64,000 nt of DNA, taken from assembly GCF_009923995.1 (NCBI RefSeq), contig NZ_RFSK01000017.1, forward strand, positions 1-64,000, given 5' to 3'. The position numbers and the translations under genes were made by a program. The notes beneath the pieces were generated by a model. It had not been told where the DNA came from. It worked only from the letters and a program-made list of their open reading frames with translations, and made no database searches. Shown here piece after piece: positions 33,222 to 41,322 of this stretch. Source of the DNA: Janthinobacterium sp. Lineage in GTDB: Bacteria > Pseudomonadota > Gammaproteobacteria > Burkholderiales > Burkholderiaceae_D. Position 1 is the first letter of the stretch, and every line of letters begins with the position of its first letter.

Positions 33222-33959
33222 ATGACGGTACGCCGCTCATTTCCTGTCTGGCTGTGGCCGGCGCCGATGCTGTATCTGGTCGGCGCCGCTTCCGTGGCCG
33301 CGGCCAATCTGCAGATTTCCCCCGTCACCATCAATTTGCGGGCGGAGCAGAACGCCGCCGGCATCACCCTGCAAAACCTCGGCGACAAGCCCCTGTATGG
33401 GCAGGTGCGCGTATTTTCCTGGGACCAGGCGAATGGCGAGGAAGTGCTGCTGCCGACGCAGGAACTGGTGGCCAGTCCGCCCATCGTGGAAGTGGCGTCG
33501 AACGGGCGCCAGACGATCCGCCTGGTGCGGCGCAGCGCCGGTCCCCTGGCGCAGGAGCGCACCTACCGCGTGTTGATCGACGAGGTGGCGCGCGAAGCGG
33601 AGTCCGAGAGCAATGGCGTGGATATCCGCCTGCGCTACTCCGTGCCCGTGTTTGTGTTGCCCAGCGGCATGCCTGGCAAGGAAGTGTTGGCGTGGCAGGT
33701 GTTTCGCAAGGATGGCGCGTGGATGTTGCGTATCAACAATAGCGGCAATTTCCATGCGCAGATCGGCGCCACGTCGTTTGTGAATCCGGCCGGCAAGGAT
33801 TTTGGCATCAGCAAGGGATTGTTTGGCTACGTGCTGGCGGGGCGCATGCGCGAATGGCGCCTGCCCGTCGCCAGCGATGCCGCGCTCGACGGCGTGCTGA
33901 CGATTTCGTCCAACGTGAATGCAAAGGCGATCATTGCCAGGACATCGACGCCACCTTGA
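33222..33959 (+). CDS. Periplasmic pilus-assembly chaperone (PapD/CsuC-like)
   Basis: 245 residues. A signal peptide (ending AASVAAAN) is followed by two Ig-like domains. The first has LQISPVTINLRAEQNAAGITLQNLGDKPLYGQVRVFSW and TIRLVRRSAGPLAQERTYRVLIDEVA, the latter being the conserved G1 strand that donates to pilins and the YR-motif. The second has VLPSGMPGKEVLAWQV and ISSNVNAKAI. It matches the archaic chaperone type (CsuC). It folds and carries subunits in the periplasm to the usher by donor-strand complementation. It is in an operon 11 bp after the pilin gene and 18 bp before the usher gene. Confidence 0.9.
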   Translation: MTVRRSFPVWLWPAPMLYLVGAASVAAANLQISPVTINLRAEQNAAGITLQNLGDKPLYGQVRVFSWDQANGEEVLLPTQELVASPPIVEVASNGRQTIRLVRRSAGPLAQERTYRVLIDEVAREAESESNGVDIRLRYSVPVFVLPSGMPGKEVLAWQVFRKDGAWMLRINNSGNFHAQIGATSFVNPAGKDFGISKGLFGYVLAGRMREWRLPVASDAALDGVLTISSNVNAKAIIARTSTPP

Positions 33960-33977
33960 TCAACGCCGCCATGGCGC

Positions 33978-36362
33978 ATGCTTGCTCAACCGGGTTACAC
34001 CATGATGTGGTCACTGACATGGCAGGCCTGCTGGACGGTAGTCATGATGGCGGCTGCCTGCGGCGCCAGGGCGGACGGCGTGGAGCGCGCCCCCGCCTCG
34101 GACGATGATGCCGGCCAGGCCAGCACGGACGTGGATCTGGCGGCACCGAGAGAACTCTATCTGGAGGTTAGTGTGAATGGCGAAGCAAGCGGACTGATCT
34201 TGCGTTTTACCCAACAGGGTAAGCGCTTGCGCAGCAGCGTGGATAACTTGCAGCAACTGGGGCTGGACCCGGCGCGCCTCGGCGTGTCGGGCCAGCTCGA
34301 TGTCGCGCTCGATGCCATTCCCGGCCTTGCCTATGACTATGATGCGACGCGCCAGAGCGTGTCGCTGCGCATCAGCGACAGCCTGCGCGTGCCCTACAGC
34401 ATCAATGCGCATACGGCCGAGCGCGCGCCGAAGTCCAGCGTGACGCCTGGCGCCGTGCTCAACTACGAAGCTTACACGGAGCTGGGGCAGACGCGCCGCG
34501 CGGCCCTGTTCAACGATTTCCGCTACTTCAATGACAGCGGCGTCTTCAGCAGCACGGGCACCCTGAACGTCATGGCGGGGCAGCGCCAGTACCTGCGCTT
34601 CGATACCTTCTGGAACCATTCCGATGTCGATACCCTGCAATCGTGGCAGGTGGGCGACCTGATTTCCTCCTCCCTGAGCTGGAGCCGCGCCGTGCGCATG
34701 GGCGGCTTCCAGTGGCGCAAGAATTTCCAGCTGCGCCCCGACCTGCTGACCTTTCCCGTCACGGCGGTAAATGGCACGGCGCTCGTGCCGTCCTCGCTCA
34801 GCCTGTACGTGAACGGCGTGCAGCAGTATGCGGCGAGCGTGCCCAGCGGTCCTTTCGTGCTGAACCAGGTGGCCGGCATCAACGGCGCGGGGCAGGCCAC
34901 CGTCATCACCCGCGACGCGCTGGGCCGCAGCGTGGCGACGACCTTGCCCCTGTATGTGGACACGCGCATGCTGGCCAGCGGCCTGAGCGACTATTCGGTC
35001 GAGGCGGGCGTGCTGCGGCGCGACTACGGCCGCAGTTCCTTCGGCTACCAGAAGCGGCCCGTCGCCAGCGTCACGGGGCGCTATGGACTCAGCGACACCT
35101 TGACGGTCGAGGGCCACGCCGAAGCGGGGGCCGGCGTGCTGAATGCGGGCGGCGGCGGCCTGCTGCGGCTGGGCCAGGCAGGCGTGATCAACGGCGCCAT
35201 CGCGGCCAGCAGCGGGCATGGCCAGGGTATCCAGGCCAGCCTGGGCTACCAGTACCTGGGTCCGCGCTACAGCATCGATGCGCAAAGCACGCGCGCCAGC
35301 GCCCGCTACGGCGACCTGGCGTCGGGCGACGGCAGCCCCGTCGTGCGCGCGGCCGACCGCGTGTCGCTGACGCGGGCACTGGCGGCAGGGCAAAGCATGA
35401 ATCTCAGCTACATCGGCTACCGCACGGAGGGGGAACCCACCTCGCGCATCGTCACCCTCGGCTATTCCGCCTCGCTGTTCCGCGGCGTCTTCCTCAGTAC
35501 CAGCGCCTTCCAGGACTTGAGCCAGCACCGCAACCGGGGCTTTTATATCGGCCTGAGCATGGTGCTGGACGGCAATATTGCCACCAGTGCCAATACCAGC
35601 CGACAAAATGGCGTCAGCAGCCATAATGTGGGCGCGCAGCGCACGGCCGATTTTGGCGGCGGCTTCGGCTGGGGCGTGCAGAGCGGCATGTCCGGCAGTT
35701 CCAGCTATCGCCAGGCGCAGGTGGAATACCTGGGCAACTATGGCCGCGTGACGGCGCGCGCGCAAAGCGATGCCATGAGCAATGCGGCGTCGCTGGGCGC
35801 TTCCGGCGCGCTGGTGCTGATGGATGGCCACATGGAGGCGGCGCGCCAGGTGGGCAGCGGCTTCGCGCTGGTATCGACGGGCGGCGTGGCCAATATTCCC
35901 GTGTTGCATGAAAACCGCCAGATCGGCGTGACGGGCGGCAGCGGCTACCTGCTGGTGCCTAATCTGAATGCCTATGGCGACAACCAGATCAGCATAGGCA
36001 CGGATGCCCTCGACGTCGATGCGCGGGTGCCCGTGACGAATCTCAGCGTGGTGCCGCGCAGCCTGTCCGGCGTGCTGGCGTCGTTTCCTGTGGAGCGCTA
36101 CAGCGCGGCCACCGTCATCGTGCAGGGCGCGGACGGCAAGCCGCTGGCCACCGGCTTGCCGGTGCTGCACGTGCAAAGCGGCAAGCGCACCGTGGTGGGC
36201 TTCGACGGCATCGCCTTCGTCGACGACCTGGCCGCCCAAAACCAGTTGCGCATCGGCGAAGGCGACAGCCTGTGCACGGTCAATTTCCCGTATGTGCGCC
36301 CGGCAACAGGCGGCCTGCCCGTCATCGGCCCGCTGCGCTGCGTCGCCGGAGGGAGCCGCTGA
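33978..36362 (+). CDS. Fimbrial outer-membrane usher protein (CsuD/FimD-like)
   Basis: 794 residues from the ATG at 33978; ATGs at 34002 and 34005 (MMWSLTW) give a cleaner signal peptide and may be the true start. Order: signal peptide; N-terminal domain (LYLEVSVNGEASGLILRFTQQGKRLRSSVDNLQQLGLDP); a 24-strand barrel with the family PAPC_N/usher motifs (GFQWRKNFQLRPDLLTFPVTAVNGTALVPSSLSLYVNGVQQY, plug FVLNQVAGINGAGQATVITRDALGRS); C-terminal domains with LSVVPRSLSGVLASFPVERYSAATVIVQGADGKPL. It forms the pore that assembles the pilus. It belongs to the archaic SCPU-linked type and is 1 bp overlapped by the next gene. Confidence 0.92.
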   Translation: MLAQPGYTMMWSLTWQACWTVVMMAAACGARADGVERAPASDDDAGQASTDVDLAAPRELYLEVSVNGEASGLILRFTQQGKRLRSSVDNLQQLGLDPARLGVSGQLDVALDAIPGLAYDYDATRQSVSLRISDSLRVPYSINAHTAERAPKSSVTPGAVLNYEAYTELGQTRRAALFNDFRYFNDSGVFSSTGTLNVMAGQRQYLRFDTFWNHSDVDTLQSWQVGDLISSSLSWSRAVRMGGFQWRKNFQLRPDLLTFPVTAVNGTALVPSSLSLYVNGVQQYAASVPSGPFVLNQVAGINGAGQATVITRDALGRSVATTLPLYVDTRMLASGLSDYSVEAGVLRRDYGRSSFGYQKRPVASVTGRYGLSDTLTVEGHAEAGAGVLNAGGGGLLRLGQAGVINGAIAASSGHGQGIQASLGYQYLGPRYSIDAQSTRASARYGDLASGDGSPVVRAADRVSLTRALAAGQSMNLSYIGYRTEGEPTSRIVTLGYSASLFRGVFLSTSAFQDLSQHRNRGFYIGLSMVLDGNIATSANTSRQNGVSSHNVGAQRTADFGGGFGWGVQSGMSGSSSYRQAQVEYLGNYGRVTARAQSDAMSNAASLGASGALVLMDGHMEAARQVGSGFALVSTGGVANIPVLHENRQIGVTGGSGYLLVPNLNAYGDNQISIGTDALDVDARVPVTNLSVVPRSLSGVLASFPVERYSAATVIVQGADGKPLATGLPVLHVQSGKRTVVGFDGIAFVDDLAAQNQLRIGEGDSLCTVNFPYVRPATGGLPVIGPLRCVAGGSR

Positions 36363-37369
36363 TGCGCCGCCTGCTGACCTTGCTTGCCATTGTGCTGGGC
36401 TGCCTGCTGGCCACGGCGGCGCGCGCCGATGTCTGCTCCGTCAGCGTCAACGACGTCGACTTCGGCCAGGTGACGCCGATTTCCGGCGGCGACTACACGG
36501 TCACGGGGTCCGGTACCCTCAGCTGTACCTTTTCCACCTTGAGCCTGGGGGTGCTGCTGACGCCGAATGCGCGCGCCTGCCTGAACCTGGGCATCGGCAG
36601 CAATTCCCTGGCGGCCGTGCCGCGCACCCTGGGCAACGGCGCGGCCCGCATGCAGTACAACCTGTATGTCGACGCGACCTATTCGCCGGCGACGATCTGG
36701 GGCGGGCCGGGCGTGACGGGCGCCACCACCTCATATCCGCTGCAGCTGTCGGCCGGCCTGCTGACCCTGGGCGGCACCTACACGAAGAATTTCAATTTCT
36801 ACGGCAAGATTCCCGCCGGGGCCGCGCTGGCGGGCGTGCCGACGGTCAGCAACAGCAATACCGTCTACACCTCCAGCTTCAGCGGCGCCGGCACCATGAC
36901 CTACGCCATGTATGGCTTGCTCAACGATCCCGGCACCTGCCTGGGCAACAGCGCCAGCTTCAGCTTCACCGTGAATGCCACGGCGATCAATAACTGCACT
37001 ATCACGGCCGCGCCGATGGCATTCACCACCGCGACGGTGCTGAACGGGCCCGTGCGCAGCACCAGCACCCTGTCGGTGCGCTGCGTGAATAACAACGCCT
37101 ACCAGATCGCCCTGAACGGCGGCACGGTGGCGTCCAGCGTGGCGGCGCGAAAAATGAAGAATACGACGGGGCCGGCCACGATCGGCTATGAATTATCGGG
37201 CAGCCTGGATGGCCCCATCTGGGGCGATGGCACGGCCGGCACCAGCATGGTCAGCGGTACCGGCACGGGCAGCAGCCAGCCCGTGACCATTTATGGCCGG
37301 GTGCCAGCGCAACTGACGCCCGTTCCCGGTGACTACAAGGATACGGTGATGGCGACGATTTATTTCTAG
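36362..37369 (+). CDS. Two-domain spore coat U protein, probable pilus tip adhesin (CsuE-like)
   Basis: 335 residues from the ATG at 36362, which shares a base with the usher stop. Signal peptide MRRLLTLLAIVLGCLLATAARA, then two SCPU domains: residues about 22-195 (CSVSVNDVDFGQVTPISGGDYTVTGSGTLSC) and 205-335 (NNCTITAAPMAFTTATVLNGPVRSTSTLSVRCVNNNAYQIALNGG, ending GDYKDTVMATIYF). Each has the paired cysteines. Two-domain SCPU proteins at the end of archaic pilus operons (CsuE in Acinetobacter) are tip adhesins. Its stop codon shares the palindrome TTCTAGAA with the stop of a convergent small gene. Confidence 0.88.
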   Translation: MRRLLTLLAIVLGCLLATAARADVCSVSVNDVDFGQVTPISGGDYTVTGSGTLSCTFSTLSLGVLLTPNARACLNLGIGSNSLAAVPRTLGNGAARMQYNLYVDATYSPATIWGGPGVTGATTSYPLQLSAGLLTLGGTYTKNFNFYGKIPAGAALAGVPTVSNSNTVYTSSFSGAGTMTYAMYGLLNDPGTCLGNSASFSFTVNATAINNCTITAAPMAFTTATVLNGPVRSTSTLSVRCVNNNAYQIALNGGTVASSVAARKMKNTTGPATIGYELSGSLDGPIWGDGTAGTSMVSGTGTGSSQPVTIYGRVPAQLTPVPGDYKDTVMATIYF

Positions 37370-37602
37370 AACGTGACGGTGACGAGGCCGCCGCCCGATG
37401 GCGTGGCGTGCTGATGCAAGAGATAGGGCGTGTTGTGACGGCATTGCACCTGCATCGGCGCGTGCAGCGTGCTGACGCTGCAGACGTCGTGGACGACGAG
37501 GCTGGCCTGGAACGATGCGGAAGCGGTGGTGCCGGCGGTGGTGGTCTGGCAGAGGGTGAGGGCAAGCAGGGCTGGCAGGACGGCAAGCTTCAAAGGAGTC
37601 AT
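37366..37602 (-). CDS. Minimal exported SCPU-like protein
   Basis: 78 residues from the ATG at 37602; the frame is open further upstream (to 37746) without a signal peptide there. A signal peptide (MTPLKLAVLPALLALTLCQTTTA) is followed by about 55 residues that keep the SCPU skeleton: ASFQASLVVHDVCSVSTL, then VQCRHNTPYLL, then GGLVTVTF. That is a conserved Cys near the first strand, Cys-x-x-x-TPY, and the terminal V-T-V-T-F strand; the central strands are missing. It therefore looks like a pilin domain reduced to its ends. No strong ribosome site is seen. It could be a degenerate remnant, or a small pilus-length terminator or inhibitor. Confidence 0.6.
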   Translation of the reverse strand: MTPLKLAVLPALLALTLCQTTTAGTTASASFQASLVVHDVCSVSTLHAPMQVQCRHNTPYLLHQHATPSGGGLVTVTF

Positions 37603-37782
37603 CGTGTATGCATCTGGCAAAAAACGGGCGTGGTCAGCAAGGCCGCATGGCATGGCTGACACCGTCTTCTGCACCGGGATTAGGGGAACTGAACGAGCCA
37701 TGATTGTACTTGAACAAGAAAAGTGTGAGTTTGTGCGTATTTTCAAGCCGTCATCATGGGGCCGGCGACGCTTTCGATTTGA

Positions 37783-37813
37783 TAGTAACTGATGTTTCTG
37801 TAGTGCAACTGAT
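37783..37813 (+). promoter_or_regulatory. Direct repeats upstream of the HxlR gene
   Basis: TAGTAACTGAT (37783-37793) and TAGTGCAACTGAT (37801-37813) share AACTGAT exactly 20 bp apart, on the same face of the helix. They lie about 45 bp before the HxlR-type regulator gene, as expected for autoregulation. Confidence 0.45.
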
Positions 37814-37855
37814 ATTTTTTTGATTGTTGTGTTGGATCAACGTGAGGAGATGGTC

Positions 37856-38413
37856 ATGAAACATACCAACTTTAATAATTTGCCCTGCCCGATCGCCCGC
37901 AGTCTGGGCAAGGTGGGCGAATGGTGGAGCATCCTCATCCTGCGCGAAGCGTTTTACGGCAAGACGCGCTTCGATGAATTTGAAAAAAGCCTCAAGATCG
38001 CACCCACCATCCTGACGCGCCGCCTGGCCGACCTGGTGGAAGGCGGCTTGATGACGCGCCGCCTGTATTGCGCCAAGCCGCCGCGCTACGACTACGTGCT
38101 GACCAAGTCCGGGCGCGCCTTCAAGCCCGTCCTGCTGGCGTTTATCGCCTGGGGCAACGAGAACTTCGCGCCCGAAGGCGCCAGCCTGGTGATCGCCAGC
38201 CGCGACACGGGCCTGGCCGCCGATCCCGTGCTGGTCGATGCCATGACGGGCTTGCCCATCAATGACGAGTACTACGCCTTCGCGCCAGGGCCGGCTGCCA
38301 GCGACAGCATGCGCAGCATCATCCTCGACGCGGAAAAAAGCAGCGGCATCGCGCCCAAGCCGAAGGCGCCAGCCGCCAACCGCGGCTGGGTGGCGGAAGG
38401 CCATCTGGCCTGA
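37856..38413 (+). CDS. HxlR-family winged-helix regulator
   Basis: 185 residues from the ATG at 37856, with GAGGAG 7 bases upstream. The HxlR domain occupies the first 100 residues: CPIARSLGKVGEWWSILILREAFYGKTRFDEFEKSLKIAPTILTRRLADLVEGGLMTRRLY, and YVLTKSGRAFKPVLLAFIAWGN. The Cys in NLPCPIARSL occupies the place of the redox- or electrophile-sensing cysteine of several family members (HypR, QorR). The C-terminal 80 residues are a less common extension ending in a disordered Ala/Pro stretch. No obvious target gene is adjacent, except the divergent small SCPU gene. Confidence 0.88.
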   Translation: MKHTNFNNLPCPIARSLGKVGEWWSILILREAFYGKTRFDEFEKSLKIAPTILTRRLADLVEGGLMTRRLYCAKPPRYDYVLTKSGRAFKPVLLAFIAWGNENFAPEGASLVIASRDTGLAADPVLVDAMTGLPINDEYYAFAPGPAASDSMRSIILDAEKSSGIAPKPKAPAANRGWVAEGHLA

Positions 38414-38495
38414 GGCACCGGCCGGCGTGGCATCAGTTTGGCGTAAAGCAAAACGGGCGACGCAGCATGGCGTTATTCTTGCACCCAGAGCCTGT

Positions 38496-38521
38496 CCCGG
38501 TGGCGTGATTCCGCCACCGGG
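38496..38521. other. 10-bp inverted repeat upstream of the CHRD gene
   Basis: CCCGGTGGCG (38496-38505) and CGCCACCGGG (38512-38521) are perfect arms around a 6-base loop, without a T-tract. They lie in the 236-bp gap after the HxlR gene. This may be a weak terminator or a 5'-leader hairpin. Confidence 0.45.
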
Positions 38522-38649
38522 GCCGGTTCCGGCTACCGTCCCGCCATGCATGGCCAGGACGGGCGCCAGGCAGCACAAGTGCGGCGCGGACCCGGCTGAG
38601 CGGGGCAGGGCGCCATCCGTGACCCGATGTCCGTTGAAGGAGTATGGCG

Positions 38650-39084
38650 ATGAAAGTATTGCAACGACACGGCGGCGCCGCCGTGCTGGCGCTGGCGGCC
38701 CTGCTGGGCGCCTGTTCCCATGGGCCGCACCATCCCGGCGAGCATGACGTCACCCTGACGGGGGCGCAGGAGGTGCCGGCCAACACCAGCACGGCCAGCG
38801 GCAGCAGCAATATCCGCGTGGCGCCAGGGGGCGGCGTGTCGGGCGGCGTGCGCTACACGGGCCTGGTCGCCACCGTGGCACATATCCATGAGGCACCCGT
38901 CGGCGCCAATGGACCCGTCATCGTGCCGCTGCTCAAAACCGGCGAGGGCATGTTTGCCGTGCCGGCCAACACCGTGCTCACGCCGGCCCAGTATGCGAGC
39001 TACCAGGCCGGCAACCTGTACGTCAACGTGCACAGCGCCACCTATCCGGCCGGCGAGATCCGCGCCCAGCTCAAGGCGAAGTAG
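38650..39084 (+). CDS. CHRD-domain lipoprotein
   Basis: 144 residues from the ATG at 38650 (AAGGAG 7 bases upstream; the ATG at 38644 is too close to it). A lipoprotein signal peptide ends in LLGACS (lipobox Cys22). The CHRD domain follows: HDVTLTGAQEVPANTSTASGSSNIRV, VATVAHIHEAPVGANGPVIVPL, YASYQAGNLYVNVHSATYPAGEIRAQL, with the typical GAQEVP opening and NVHSATYPAGEIRAQL close. CHRD domains occur in chordin and in many bacterial exported proteins; the function in bacteria is unknown. A clear terminator follows, so it is transcribed alone or with little downstream. Confidence 0.9.
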   Translation: MKVLQRHGGAAVLALAALLGACSHGPHHPGEHDVTLTGAQEVPANTSTASGSSNIRVAPGGGVSGGVRYTGLVATVAHIHEAPVGANGPVIVPLLKTGEGMFAVPANTVLTPAQYASYQAGNLYVNVHSATYPAGEIRAQLKAK

Positions 39085-39114
39085 GACGCCAGCGTTTTCT
39101 TCGAAACCTCCTTG

Positions 39115-39137
39115 GGCCGCGCAAGCGGCCTTTTTTT
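39115..39137 (+). terminator. Rho-independent terminator of the CHRD gene
   Basis: GGCCGC (39115-39120), loop GCAA, GCGGCC (39125-39130), then seven T residues. Confidence 0.85.
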
Positions 39138-39180
39138 GCGCCGGCGGGACGGCGCGCGGGGCACGCTACAATGGCGCTCC

Positions 39181-40134
39181 ATGCTGACCATCCTTGCCAT
39201 CACCTTTCCCTTCTTCGCCCTGGTGCTGTGCGGCTACCTGGCCGTGCGCCGCGCCTTGCTGCCGCTGGCCGCCATCGGCGGCTTGAACAGTTTTGTCCTG
39301 TACTTCGCGCTTCCCTGCATGCTGTACCGCTTCGGCGCCGCCACGCCCATCGCGCAGCTGCTCGACGGCAGCGTCTTCGGCGTCTACCTGCTGTGCGCCC
39401 TGATCATGGTGGGCGTCACCATGGCCATGACCCTGAGCCACCGCATCGACTGGAACAACGCGGCCTTCGGCGCGCTGGTGGCGGCCTTTCCGAACACGGG
39501 CTTCATGGGCGTGCCCCTGCTATTGACCCTGCTGGGTCCCCGTTCCTCCGGCCCCGTCATCGTCAGCATCGTCGTCGACATGCTCATTACCAGCTCGCTG
39601 TGCATCGCCCTGTCGCGCATCGGCAGCGGCGGCGCGCAGGGCGGCCGCGCGGCCGTGGTCAACGCCCTCAAAGGCATGGCGGGCAACCCGATGCCGTGGG
39701 CCATCGTGCTGGGCGCCTTGTCCTCGTGGCTGGAGCTGGCCTTGCCCAGGCCCCTGATGCAGACGGTGGGCCTGCTGGCCGATGCCGCCTCGCCGGTGGC
39801 CCTGTTTACCATCGGCGCCGTGCTGGCCCGCTCGCAGATGAGCACTGCCGATCCCGCGCCGCTGGGCGAATATGTGCCGGTGGCGCTGAAAAAACTGCTG
39901 CTGCACCCGCTGCTCGTGTGGGGCATGGGCCATGCGGCCATCGCCCTGGGCGCACCGCTCGACCCGTTTGCCCTGACCTGCATGGTGCTGGTGGCCTGCC
40001 TGCCCAGCGCCAGCAACGTCACCTTGCTGTCGGAGCGCTTCGGTGCGAACACGGCGCGCATCGCCCGCATCATTCTGGTGTCGACGGCGCTGTCGTTCCT
40101 GACGTTTTCGGCGGCCGTCAGCTGGCTGGCGTGA
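39181..40134 (+). CDS. AEC-family transporter
   Basis: 317 residues from the ATG at 39181. About ten transmembrane helices with family motifs: LAITFPFFALVLCGYLAVRRALLP, LNSFVLYFALPCMLYRFGA, AAFPNTGFMGVPLLLTLLG (a conserved N-T-G-F-G-P/V-like motif), VLGALSSWLELALPRPLMQTVGLLADAASPVALFTIGAVLA, and VLVACLPSASNVTLLSERFGANTARIARIILVSTALSF. Bacterial AEC proteins are inner-membrane carriers of organic acids such as malate or malonate; the substrate is not evident here. It converges with, and overlaps by 17 bp, the PaiB-type gene. Confidence 0.9.
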   Translation: MLTILAITFPFFALVLCGYLAVRRALLPLAAIGGLNSFVLYFALPCMLYRFGAATPIAQLLDGSVFGVYLLCALIMVGVTMAMTLSHRIDWNNAAFGALVAAFPNTGFMGVPLLLTLLGPRSSGPVIVSIVVDMLITSSLCIALSRIGSGGAQGGRAAVVNALKGMAGNPMPWAIVLGALSSWLELALPRPLMQTVGLLADAASPVALFTIGAVLARSQMSTADPAPLGEYVPVALKKLLLHPLLVWGMGHAAIALGAPLDPFALTCMVLVACLPSASNVTLLSERFGANTARIARIILVSTALSFLTFSAAVSWLA

Positions 40135-40765
40135 TGTTGGCGGCGATCAGCGCGCCCAGGGCTTGCGCCGCACCGGGTTGATGGTCCAGCGCCAGGCCGT
40201 GCGCCATGCTGGCCTGGTCCTGCATGCTGCGGTTCTGGCCCAGCTTCCATTTGCCTTCCAGGCGCGCGAGGGGAATCTCGATGCCGACGATGGCCTTCAA
40301 CATCTTGCCGATGTAGTCGGCCGGCGCATCGCTCACCCGCCACGGCGCGGCTTGATCTGCCTCATGGCGCGCCGTCAGCCGCTCCACCAGTGCCAGCAGC
40401 CACGCCGCATCGTCGATGGCGCGCAAGGGGCCGTGGGCATGCACGACCGCGTAGTTATAGGTGGGGACTTCCTTGCCGCTGCGCTGCTTTTCCTCGTACC
40501 AGGCGGGCGTGATGTAGGCCTGCGGTCCCTGGAAGATCACCAGCGTCCCGGCCCCGTCGGCGCGCCACACGGGATTGGCGCGCGCCACGTGGGCGCGCAG
40601 GATGCCGAAGGGCGCTTCAGGCGTGGGCGGGGCGATCTCGAACGGCAGATGGTCGGCGCACAGGCCATCGGCGCCGTGGCGCACGAGTGCTCCCAGCGGA
40701 TGCGCCCGGATCAGGCCATGCAGCACGTCGAGGCGTTCTTCGCGGAAGGTCGATGGCGTGTACAT
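40118..40765 (-). CDS. FMN-binding regulator, PaiB family
   Basis: 215 residues. PaiB/FMN_bind_2 features: MYTPSTFREERLDVLHGLIRAHPLGALVRHGADGLCADHLPFEI, HVARANPVWRADGAGTLVIFQGPQAYITPAWYEEKQRSGKEVPTYNYAVVHAHGPLRAI and IVGIEIPLARLEGKWKLGQNR. These form a split-barrel flavin-binding fold. Originally described as a negative regulator of sporulation and protease genes in Bacillus, most members are uncharacterised flavin-binding proteins. It begins one base after the stop of osmC and shares its direction, so the two are an operon driven from the osmC/mocR intergenic region. Confidence 0.88.
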   Translation of the reverse strand: MYTPSTFREERLDVLHGLIRAHPLGALVRHGADGLCADHLPFEIAPPTPEAPFGILRAHVARANPVWRADGAGTLVIFQGPQAYITPAWYEEKQRSGKEVPTYNYAVVHAHGPLRAIDDAAWLLALVERLTARHEADQAAPWRVSDAPADYIGKMLKAIVGIEIPLARLEGKWKLGQNRSMQDQASMAHGLALDHQPGAAQALGALIAANITPAS

Positions 40766-41227
40766 CTAGGCAGCTCTTTCCACGACCACCTCGGCCGTCA
40801 GCGAATTGGCGATATAGCAGCGTTCATGGGCGTCGTGGTGCAGGGCGGCCAGGGCCTCGGGCGAGGGCTGCGTTCCCGCGAAGGCGATGCGCGGGCGCAG
40901 CACGATGCGCGTCATGGCCAGGCGTCCGGCGCCATTCTTGCCCAGTTCGCCGACGGCCTCGTCGCGGTAGTCGTCCACGATAAAGCCGCGCTGCGCCGCC
41001 AGCGACAGGAAGAACAGCATGTGGCAGCTGGACGTGGCGGCCACCAGCGCTTCTTCCGGGTCGACATTGGCGGCCACCGACATGGGCAGCGGCACGGACA
41101 GGGGCGAGGACGAGGCGGGCACCGTCAGGCCGCCGTCGAACTGCCAGGCGTGGCCGCGGCTGTAGCGCTGGCCGGCGAAATCCTGGCCGTCACGCTGCCA
41201 GGCCACGGTGGCGAAAAACTGCTGCAT
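40766..41227 (-). CDS. OsmC-family peroxiredoxin-like protein
   Basis: 153 residues. The two reactive cysteines are in AATSSCHMLFFLSLAAQRG and DAHERCYIANSL, spaced as in OsmC/Ohr proteins that reduce organic hydroperoxides. Other family marks are SVAANVDPEEALVAATSSCHM and VVDDYRDEAVGEL. The protein is a dimer in known members. It lies directly before a PaiB gene and is divergent from a MocR-type regulator gene. The inverted repeat in the shared region suggests that this regulator controls it. A GGAGG ribosome site precedes the ATG. Confidence 0.9.
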   Translation of the reverse strand: MQQFFATVAWQRDGQDFAGQRYSRGHAWQFDGGLTVPASSSPLSVPLPMSVAANVDPEEALVAATSSCHMLFFLSLAAQRGFIVDDYRDEAVGELGKNGAGRLAMTRIVLRPRIAFAGTQPSPEALAALHHDAHERCYIANSLTAEVVVERAA

Positions 41228-41274
41228 GGAGGCTCCATGTTGTAGGGGATAGTATCGTCATCTTAGCGCCAGTC

Positions 41275-41295
41275 TTGGCTATTTAAAACAGCCAA
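41275..41295. promoter_or_regulatory. Inverted repeat between osmC and mocR
   Basis: TTGGCT (41275-41280) and AGCCAA (41290-41295) are perfect arms, 9 bases apart. They lie in the 95-bp divergent region and are a good candidate for the MocR operator. Confidence 0.5.
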
Positions 41296-41322
41296 TAAGT
41301 GCTATCTTGAAGCTACCAATTC

